A DNA stretch of 64,000 nucleotides from RGIG8775 sp045660295 (GTDB lineage: Bacteria > Bacillota > Clostridia > Oscillospirales > CAG-272), in NCBI GenBank assembly GCA_045660295.1, contig JAZRDN010000007.1, forward strand, positions 7,298 to 71,297, written 5' to 3'. Under the pieces are notes generated by a model. That model was not told where the DNA came from, did not search any database, and worked only from the letters and a program-made list of their open reading frames with translations. The position numbers were made by a program, and so were the translations under genes. Of the stretch, positions 25,987 through 33,500 are shown in pieces; position 1 is the first letter of the stretch; every line of letters starts with the position of its first letter.

Positions 25987-26583
25987 TTATTCGCCTATCT
26001 TTGTATTATCGTTCTTAAGAGAGGTAAAAGGAACCTCAGCCACGGTTGCGCCGACATTGTCAAGACCTGCGGTCTTCTGGAACTCTGCCTTCATCGTATC
26101 GAAAATGTTATTAGCCTCCTCAGATGTCTGTACATCGGAGTTCTTAAGAATAACGTCCATCTGATTGTCAAAAGCGTCGAGCATATTGTCCCACTTGTCG
26201 AGATTCTGGATAATGTCGCCGCCCTTGAGAGTGTTCATAAGGTTACCAACGCCGTTCATAACGTCCTCAAGACGTCCGATGCTCTCAGCATATTTCTGAT
26301 GCATCTGAGCGCGCCTCGCACGGGTATTCATATCGCGCCAAACCTTGAGAATGCGTTCGGAAATGCTCATCTCCATGCAAAGCATCTTTGCCTCGGTCTC
26401 ATCACCTGCCGCAAAAGCCTCCATAATACGGCTCTTGTATTCGTCACGTTCCTTCTGAGCGTTCTTTACGTTTGTTGCGCACTCCTCGCAAAAAGCCGCG
26501 AGCTTCTTCTTCTGCTGATTAGCCAAAACCTGCTTTTCAAACTCGATTTCCGCCTTTTTCTTCTTGCTCATAAACAATGCCAT
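25987..26583 (-). CDS. Snf7/CHMP-like (ESCRT-III superfamily) protein
   Basis: 198 residues, almost all helical and highly charged. A basic start (MSKKKK, from residue 5) leads into a long helical hairpin. KSRIMEAFAAGDETEAKMLCMEM and GNLMNTLKGGDIIQNLDKW fit the helix 2-3 pattern of CHMP proteins, and MLDAFDNQMDVILKN fits the helix 4-5 region. The C-terminal tail carries AEVPF (182-186), also found in the next protein, as a possible MIT-binding motif. GGAGGAG precedes the ATG. The gene sits 33 bases before the Vps4-like start. It is shorter than and distinct from PspA. Assignment rests on pattern and context, not on a search. Confidence 0.6.
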   Translation of the reverse strand: MALFMSKKKKAEIEFEKQVLANQQKKKLAAFCEECATNVKNAQKERDEYKSRIMEAFAAGDETEAKMLCMEMSISERILKVWRDMNTRARRAQMHQKYAESIGRLEDVMNGVGNLMNTLKGGDIIQNLDKWDNMLDAFDNQMDVILKNSDVQTSEEANNIFDTMKAEFQKTAGLDNVGATVAEVPFTSLKNDNTKIGE

Positions 26584-26628
26584 GTTATTACTCCTCCGTC
26601 AAATTGAAAATTTATTTGTTTTTAGGGA

Positions 26629-27819
26629 TCAAACGTTAGTTTCGCTGTTCTTGACAGTCTGCTCCGTCTTTGCGAACGGAACATCAGCCTCTTTTTCCAT
26701 ATTCTTGAACATCTCGGCAAGCTCGGGGTCAAGCTCAACGTCAGCGCCGTTGTATTCATCAACAGTGGGTATGTTAGAATTTATACCGTCCTTTAAGCCA
26801 TCGAGAGCGAACACTATCTTTTCGTAATCGTGCAAGATCTCGCCAAGAGCCTTGTTCTTGAAGAACTTCTTTATATCTCCAACGTCAACACCCGAATTCT
26901 TAATATAAATGACCTTTTCCTTAAGCAGCACCAGCTTAGTCTGATTGCTTGCGCCTTGATCGACCAGCATCTGAGTCGAATTTCTCTGCGCCTTAAGCTG
27001 CTGGAACTTGATATTACCGCTCTTAAGCTCTACGTTCCTGCCCTTTTCAGCAAGAGCCTTCAGGCTTACAGCCATTTCGTCCATAGCCTTCTGGAGCGAC
27101 TCAGATTTCTGTCTCAGACCGTAAAGCTCAGCCTCAAAGTTGGAAACGATATCGTCGCTCATAGAAACAAACGCGTCCCAATCCTTTACGCGAGTCTTCA
27201 TGATCTCCATAGAGCTCTGATCGACTCCGCTGTCATTGAGCTTGCTGATAGCGTCATTGATAGTGTTGATAACTACTGTTACGTTATCGTTTGTACGCAA
27301 AGCGCGGTCGATAAGCGTAAACTGGCTATCGGCGATAGCCTTCTTCTCTACGTCGTCTCCCGCGGAAACATATGCCGAACGAAAATCCTGAACAAGGTCG
27401 AATATCTCGTCAACTCTGTCACTCTTGCAACAGGGATACTTTCCGTCGAACAAGCCCTGATAAAGAGTGTGAATACGCTTTGTAAACCCGTCTATATTAA
27501 CATCGGCAAGATCGCGTATGAAAGCCGCCAAGTGAGACAGGCGCTTAGCGTTTACCGTCTTTCCGAAATTCTGCGCGTCAAGCTGAACACCGAGCTGCTT
27601 ATTAACCGTGTTAAGCGCCGCCAGCTTATCCTCAACGCCGACGCTTTCCGAACGGATAAATCTTACCATATCGGTCTTTGCTTGCTCCCACTGCGCGCTC
27701 TGCTCGCCGTCAACAGGAGTTTTGAGTCCGTCTGTGTTGCGAACAAACTTAAGTCTGGCTTCCTCCAACTGTTTCTTCAGCTTTTTCTTGCCTCCGAACA
27801 ATTTTTCCAAAAAGGTCAT
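26629..27819 (-). CDS. Long coiled-coil Snf7-like protein
   Basis: 396 residues. The N-terminus (MTFLEKLFGGKKKLKKQ) has the amphipathic, basic, FxKLFG-K-rich character of Snf7/CHMP4 starts. The rest is long helices, including a strong coiled coil around residues 225-310. The tail has ADVPF (378-382), matching AEVPF in the shorter neighbour. It is the first gene behind the palindrome-bearing promoter at 27863-27924. A membrane-binding filament subunit or an adaptor is likely. Family assignment is inferred from these features and the Vps4-like neighbour. Confidence 0.5.
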   Translation of the reverse strand: MTFLEKLFGGKKKLKKQLEEARLKFVRNTDGLKTPVDGEQSAQWEQAKTDMVRFIRSESVGVEDKLAALNTVNKQLGVQLDAQNFGKTVNAKRLSHLAAFIRDLADVNIDGFTKRIHTLYQGLFDGKYPCCKSDRVDEIFDLVQDFRSAYVSAGDDVEKKAIADSQFTLIDRALRTNDNVTVVINTINDAISKLNDSGVDQSSMEIMKTRVKDWDAFVSMSDDIVSNFEAELYGLRQKSESLQKAMDEMAVSLKALAEKGRNVELKSGNIKFQQLKAQRNSTQMLVDQGASNQTKLVLLKEKVIYIKNSGVDVGDIKKFFKNKALGEILHDYEKIVFALDGLKDGINSNIPTVDEYNGADVELDPELAEMFKNMEKEADVPFAKTEQTVKNSETNV

Positions 27820-27862
27820 AATTTTCCCTCCAAAAAATCAAAAGATTTGTTTTGTTGTATAC

Positions 27863-27924
27863 AGTATATCACCAAAATATCGAAGTGTCAACAGATTTTT
27901 CGACACACTTTTAAGTGCACTTAA
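27863..27924 (-). promoter_or_regulatory. Promoter plus palindromic operator of the ESCRT-like genes
   Basis: Minus strand: palindrome TTAAGTGCACTTAA (27911-27924), then 19 bp, then -35 TTGACA (27886-27891), 17-bp spacer, -10 TATACT (27863-27868). It lies about 45 bases upstream of the 396-residue protein's start. The same palindrome at the same distance occurs at the divergent promoters near 30432, indicating one regulator. The position, about 61 bases upstream of the likely start of transcription, is that used by class I activators. Confidence 0.85.
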
Positions 27925-27932
27925 GGCTTGTC

Positions 27933-28799
27933 TTATTTATCCGACTTACCCTCAAGTCTCTTTTTGCCGTTGTCATCTCCGCTCAATTCGGCCTTCAGCT
28001 CCTTGATGGTCTTGTACTTATCCACGTACTCCTCAAGGAAGCTTACGTCCTCATCCATATTGGCGATGATCGCTTCATGCTCGTTCTTCTTTTCGACCCC
28101 GCCCACGTAATCGCTCCAAGCCGTACTGTCCATACGGTTAAAGGGGCTCGTGTTAGAGAAGCGGAATTTTGTCTGCAAGCCCAAACTTCTGAGACTGCTA
28201 TTGGCTTTTATCTCGGATTGGCGCACAATTTCCGCATCGTCAATAGCCTCAGCCAACTCACTAACAGTCTTGACGCCTCTCCACAAAGCGGTTACGTCTC
28301 TGCAACACGTACCGACCAAATTTCTTATTTCGTCATGCAAGGTGGAAAATGTCATGGTGCTAAGGTTGGCATGCGCCTTTGTAAAGGCTGTTCCAGACGT
28401 AGTAATGCTCGGCTCATAATGCACAAGCAACGTCATTTTCGCGGGAACAACTCTCGCTTCATCGACCTTGATGTCCACGTCGCAAGGGTATCCAAGAATG
28501 TTCTCACACTTTCCGTTTGTATAGCTTCCAAGATTGTTAGTAACGCAATAGAGCTTGGATCTTTTAAGCTCATCCACCGTGGTGCGCCACTCTCCGTCGC
28601 TATTCACCTCAATAGGGGTGGCATCAGCGTCCTGACCCGTGATCTTTACAAGGTCACTCATCTCGGGGATCTTGACAACCACCTTAGCGGGAGAGATACG
28701 AAAATCTATATCTATTCTCTGAAATATCTCATCCTCGCCCATTTTCACACAGACGTACTGATAACGGCTCAAGCCGCCTCTGACATCAACACTGTACAT
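27933..28799 (-). CDS. SPFH/band-7-like protein (tentative)
   Basis: 288 residues. The first 190 are predicted beta-rich with a helical insertion (VDIKVDEARVVPAKMTLLVHYE, then STLHDEIRNLVGTCCRDV). This order, ending in LRSLGLQTKFRFSNTSPFN, resembles SPFH domains of the stomatin/flotillin superfamily. The last 60 residues form a charged helix. No transmembrane segment is obvious. It follows the protease gene by 19 bases and precedes the regulated promoter of the Snf7-like genes. SPFH proteins often scaffold membranes near PspA-type proteins. If this reading is wrong it remains a hypothetical protein. Confidence 0.4.
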   Translation of the reverse strand: MYSVDVRGGLSRYQYVCVKMGEDEIFQRIDIDFRISPAKVVVKIPEMSDLVKITGQDADATPIEVNSDGEWRTTVDELKRSKLYCVTNNLGSYTNGKCENILGYPCDVDIKVDEARVVPAKMTLLVHYEPSITTSGTAFTKAHANLSTMTFSTLHDEIRNLVGTCCRDVTALWRGVKTVSELAEAIDDAEIVRQSEIKANSSLRSLGLQTKFRFSNTSPFNRMDSTAWSDYVGGVEKKNEHEAIIANMDEDVSFLEEYVDKYKTIKELKAELSGDDNGKKRLEGKSDK

Positions 28800-28818
28800 G
28801 GTATGTTTCCTCCGTAAT

Positions 28819-29694
28819 TTATAATAACATTTTCAAAGTCTCGATAGTGACGCCGAAGCAAACCCCCGTCTCAGGAGCCACAACGTTGACCGCCTGCGCC
28901 ACTCCCGGCATAACCTCAACGCCGACCGTCTCAACTCCGGTAGGCGAGCCCGTGAGCAGACCCACCACTTCGCCGCGCACGTTATACAGCGGACCTCCGC
29001 TATTGCCGTGCTGAGCCGTACCGTTCATAAGTATGACCTCGCGATGCTCCTTGAAGTGAGGATGACGCTTAACTCTGTCCTTTATGCTGAATCTGTTGTA
29101 GGACAGACCCCAGCCTCTCGAGTTTCCTATGGAAATGACCTCATCGCCCGGCTTAAGCGCGTGGCTGTCGCCCAGCGCGTTGGCAAGCTCGCTGATATTA
29201 CTCGGCTTTTCTCTGACGAAATCTATGATAGCCACATCCTGATCGGCACTGTATCTGACGATACGCGCGGGATATCTCTTGGACTTGTGCTCGATAACAA
29301 CAACATTTGCGGGAGCGCTCATATCGTTGTTAAGTATAACATGCGCGTTAGTTCCGATCATGCCGTTCGGAAGGAAGAAACCCGAGCCCGCGCCGCAATC
29401 GGTAAGCACCTCGACTGCCTTGTCAAGCAATTCCTCAAACAAGTGCGATCCCCACGTATGTATTTCATCGGAAGGATTAGCGGGGCGCTTATCACCTGCC
29501 GAGGGATCTGAGGGAAGATATTTTTCTATAACCTCGTTAACCTCTTTGGTGATCCAACCGTTTTTATTTTTCTGCGTAATCTTACTGTTCCATGCCGCTT
29601 CTCCTGAATCGGAACGGGTGGTTCGGTTACCGCAATACGGGCAAGCAACGCTTCCGCCCTTAAGCTCCATGTTGCAGTTTGGACATCTCAACAT
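28819..29694 (-). CDS. Zinc-ribbon trypsin-like serine protease
   Basis: 291 residues. Residues 1-24 form a zinc ribbon (CPNC...CPYC). A linker follows to about 100, then a chymotrypsin-fold protease with His118 (GTNAHVIL), Asp153 (DQDVAIIDF) and Ser232 (HGNSGGPLYN), all catalytic residues present. No signal peptide or PDZ domain is seen, so it likely acts inside the cell. It is the first gene of the minus-strand set and has its own promoter. Its role with the ESCRT-like proteins is unknown: processing of a filament subunit and damage-triggered proteolysis are both possible. Confidence 0.85.
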   Translation of the reverse strand: MLRCPNCNMELKGGSVACPYCGNRTTRSDSGEAAWNSKITQKNKNGWITKEVNEVIEKYLPSDPSAGDKRPANPSDEIHTWGSHLFEELLDKAVEVLTDCGAGSGFFLPNGMIGTNAHVILNNDMSAPANVVVIEHKSKRYPARIVRYSADQDVAIIDFVREKPSNISELANALGDSHALKPGDEVISIGNSRGWGLSYNRFSIKDRVKRHPHFKEHREVILMNGTAQHGNSGGPLYNVRGEVVGLLTGSPTGVETVGVEVMPGVAQAVNVVAPETGVCFGVTIETLKMLL

Positions 29695-29784
29695 AATTTC
29701 AACCTCCGCATATTATCAACGCGTCAAAATCAAGGACGCTCTCAAAGTGTCTCGATCCACCGCGAAATTTGATTATTCTCATAA

Positions 29785-29813
29785 ATTATATCATACAACT
29801 TAAAATTTGACAA
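29785..29813 (-). promoter_or_regulatory. Sigma-A promoter of the zinc-ribbon protease gene
   Basis: Minus strand: TTGTCA (29808-29813), 17-bp spacer, TATAAT (29785-29790). Further upstream an imperfect inverted repeat GCCCAAAAA / TTTTTTGGC (29822-29845) may be an operator. The 14-bp palindrome of the other promoters is absent. Confidence 0.8.
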
Positions 29814-29885
29814 GAGTTTTTGCCCAAAAACGTCGTGTTTTTTGGCGATTTTTTGACAAAAATGTCAAATAGCGATGGCAAAAGC

Positions 29886-30359
29886 TCAATTACCTCGCCT
29901 TGAAAGCACCGCCAAGCTCACCGCAAGCAGGTTTGACACCACCTCCATCAGGCTCTTTTTTGCGATTTCGGCCTGCGCCTCGGACGCTATTTTTATCGCT
30001 ATTTCATTATCTATCAAACATATTTTAACACGGCTGTTCAGCCTTCCCAGCATATCGGAAAATTCCGATTTATCAACCCCATAAGTTTTTTTCAAATATT
30101 TAAAGGTATCTCCACCGTCTGTAACGAAGGTCCCGCTGTCGTTTTTTACACTGTACACGCGAAAGGCTTCCCCGCCCGCTTTTTCGCCCGGCAGGAAAAA
30201 GGACTTTTTCAGTGTCAAGTTTGTCAGCTCCTGTTTATTATACGTGGTAATGCGGGAGGGGGTTCCAAAAAAGGAATACATATCCCACACCCGGTTTACC
30301 AAATTAGCGGAAATGTTATTTTTCTCCTCCCGATTATCGGTTCGTTTTTTGTTTCCCAT
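29886..30359 (-). CDS. DUF1828-like small protein
   Basis: 157 residues, soluble. The segment GEAFRVYSVKNDSGTFVTDGGDTFKYL resembles the DUF1828 pattern, in which a strand is followed by a conserved D-G turn. This is combined with helical ends. It is transcribed away from the helicase gene from a promoter that shares the same 14-bp palindrome. The function of the family is not known to me. Proteins of this type occur near mobile and defence genes, which fits the setting. Confidence 0.55.
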   Translation of the reverse strand: MGNKKRTDNREEKNNISANLVNRVWDMYSFFGTPSRITTYNKQELTNLTLKKSFFLPGEKAGGEAFRVYSVKNDSGTFVTDGGDTFKYLKKTYGVDKSEFSDMLGRLNSRVKICLIDNEIAIKIASEAQAEIAKKSLMEVVSNLLAVSLAVLSRRGN

Positions 30360-30383
30360 AGTCTGCCTCCTTTTGACACCACA

Positions 30384-30493
30384 AGTATATCATTTTCAAA
30401 ACAGCCGGTCAATAGTTTTTAGATCGAACAGTTAAGTGCACTTAACCTTGTTGGCGAACCGTTATTGACTCGCAAAAAAACATATGATACACT
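30384..30493. promoter_or_regulatory. Divergent promoters around one shared palindrome
   Basis: The palindrome TTAAGTGCACTTAA (30432-30445) lies between two promoters. To the right: TTGACT (30465-30470), 17 bp, TACACT (30488-30493) for the helicase-nuclease. To the left on the minus strand: TTGACC (30407-30412), 17 bp, TATACT (30384-30389) for the DUF1828-like gene. In both directions exactly 19 bp separate the palindrome from the -35 box, as at 27863-27924. Confidence 0.87.
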
Positions 30494-30546
30494 GTAATCA
30501 GAAAATTTCAAACAGCAAGAAAACACAACGCACAGGAGGCTAAACA

Positions 30547-33500
30547 ATGGATATTAAAACACTCGATAGCTGGGCTGAACATCTGCTTGACATCGGCAAG
30601 GGCAACAACCTTATCAATTTCAAGAACAGCAGAGCGTCTACCGTTGAAATACTCACACCCGATATTTCCACGCTTTTTGGCAAGGCCGAAAACGGAGTGA
30701 CGCTGGAGGTCTACTATCCCGACGACGACAAAGACTTTGAGGTGACGAAGATCAACGCCCCCACGGAGCGGTCGGAGGGAAAGGACACCAAGGACGAGGG
30801 TGAAGAAGCCGCGGAGTCAGCACCCTCCACCGTAGTAACATCGGCAAAGGAAAGGTTCATAGCCGCGCATGGGAACAAGCTCAAGAAGCCTAACCGCATA
30901 CTGATATTCAACCAAAACGGGAAGCCGCTTACGGCGTTGCGAAACATTCAGAAGAAAGCCGATATGTTGATCGAGGAAACAGGCGTCAATGTAGCTTATA
31001 TGGTGTTTGGCTTTGTCAACTGGTATGAAAATGAAAACAAGAGCCAGATCTTCTCTGCCCCCCTGCTGCTTGTTCCTATACATATAAAGCGCCGTTCGGC
31101 TATCGACCCGTATGTCATCAAGACAACCGAGGATGAGATCATAGTCAACCCGACCTTTAACTACAAGCTCGCCGTAGAATACAAGATAAGCCTGCCCGAA
31201 TACTCTGACCAAGGCTTTAACGAGTATCTGGCATACGTAGCCAAGACAGTCAAAAAAATCGGTTGGAGTGTCTCGTCGGAGTGCAAGATAGGTACATTCT
31301 CCTTCCTTAAAGTAAACATGTACCACGATCTTAAGACCAACTCCGAGCAGATACTCAAAAACCTCCTCGTCCGCACACTTCTCGGTCTGCCGCAAGCAAG
31401 CGCGGAGAACGTCTCTGCCGAAGCGGGTGAGTCCATATTGAAGTCCCAAGACGAGGAAGAAGCGCGTTTGCACAATGTCGTTGACGCCGACGCAAGCCAA
31501 ACCGAAGCGATAAAAATGGCAAAATCGGGCGAAAGCTTTGTACTCCAAGGACCTCCCGGCACCGGAAAGAGCCAGACCATAACCAACATCATCGCAGAGT
31601 GCCTCGCGGATGGCAAGACAGTGCTTTTCGTGTCCGAAAAGCTTGCCGCGCTAAACGTGGTATACAACAAGCTGAAGCAGGCAGGGCTTGAGGACTTCTG
31701 CCTTGAGCTTCACAGCCACAAGACCGGTAAGACGGGCGTAATAAAGGAGCTTTGCCGCACACTGCGCGCCGACCGAAGCAAGGTGTCCGCACGCGCCGAA
31801 AACGACCTTGCCGACGAGGAACACGCCCGCAAGCTGTTGGAAGAATACACAAGAGCCCTGCACGAGCGCCACGAGAGCATCGGCATGAGCCTTTACGAGC
31901 TTTTCGAGGTATACGCCGCCTACCGCAACATTCCCGACAGCAACCGCGTGATACCCGATATAGCCGACAAGGGAGACGAATATCTCAAGGCATGTGTAGG
32001 TCTTATAAGTCAGTACGTTGAATTCATCCCTTCAATAGGCAACGATTACAGAAAAAACCCCTGGTACGGATATGACGGCACCGACACCTCGTATCAGGCT
32101 AAAAACACCTGCCGCAATGATCTGCGAAACGCGGCAGTCTGCGTGTCGAAGCTCTTTGAGACGGCTCAGGACATCGAGCAAAGACTGGGGGTGACCTGCG
32201 ACACCATATCCGCGCTTGACAGCTGGAAAAGTATATTCCGTCTTGCCGCCGGCACCGAAACGCTTACCCCCAAGCTTTTCGACCGAAAGATCCTCAAATA
32301 CACAATTTCTTACATAACGGAGCTAAAACTTCTCAGTGAAAAAATAGTCGCCATGAGAAACGATATCAGAGAGAACTATTTTGAGGATATCTTCGCCAGC
32401 GGCTGCTACAAGAATCACGAGCTTTTGGTTAAAAAGTACGACAGACCCGTATTGCGCTTCATAAAGAAGGAGTACAGGCAGATAATCCGCGAGCTGCGCG
32501 CTTACAAAATAGACGGCAAGAAGATCGCCTACGTAGACGCGACAGAGGTGTTGAAAAAGCTGAAAAGCTACAATGAGCTCATGGAGACCTACATTTCCAA
32601 GGAGGAGTCTATCAAAAAGCTTTTGGGCAAGCAATATATCGGCATAGACACCGATTGGAAGCTTATGAACGAGCATCTCACCCTTTTTGCCCGGCTCCTT
32701 GTTCCGTCCGTGGACACCAAGCCGATAGCGGAAATGTCTGTTCAGCTGTTTGAGGAAGAAAAACCCTATTTCCAAGAGACGGCAGACACTATAGACAGCT
32801 GTATCTCGGGATGCAAGGAAAGCCTTGACAGACTCGCGCAAAGCTTTGACACGCGTATATTCGACTTCAACAACGCCCCCATAGACATGGTACTTACCAC
32901 CTGTGAGGAATGTCTTGAAACCTTTGACTGCTTTGAAAACTGGTGCCGCTTCAGAGTGCTGCTGACCGAGCTTGAGCGCGGCGGGCTTATTTCCTTCATC
33001 CACGAGGTCATAGAAAACAACCTTGCGCCCGAGCACGTCAAACCCCAGTACGAAAAGATCTTCTACCGCCGGTGGATAGACAGAATCCTGTGCAACAGTG
33101 CTATATTGGGCAACTTCTCGCGCATCATTCACGACAAGACCGTAAACCTTTTCTGCGAGAAGGATCTTTTGGAATTCGAGATAAACAAAGCCATTATCAA
33201 GGCTCTGGTATCATCCAAGCGCCCCTCGCTTGATCTGGTTGCCTCGGGCAGTGCCGTTTCAATGCTACTAAGAGAAAACGAGAAAAAGCGCAAGCAGAAA
33301 GGCATACGCACCCTTCTTTCCGAGGCGGGCGGTCTCATTCAGCTCATAAAGCCCTGCTTTCTCATGTCTCCGCTCAGCGTAAGCACATTTCTTACCGCTG
33401 ACGCAAGCTTCGACGTAGTTATCTTCGACGAGGCGTCCCAGATATTCCCGCAGGATGCTATGGGCGCTATTTACCGAGGAAAACAGATAATAGTTGTAGG

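Noticed and set aside
25987..27819. PspA/Vipp1 assignment for the Snf7-like proteins
   Set aside because: Lengths (198 and 396) and N-terminal sequences do not fit PspA of about 220 residues. The basic start and proline-containing tail are closer to CHMP-type proteins. A distant relation within the ESCRT-III superfamily remains possible.
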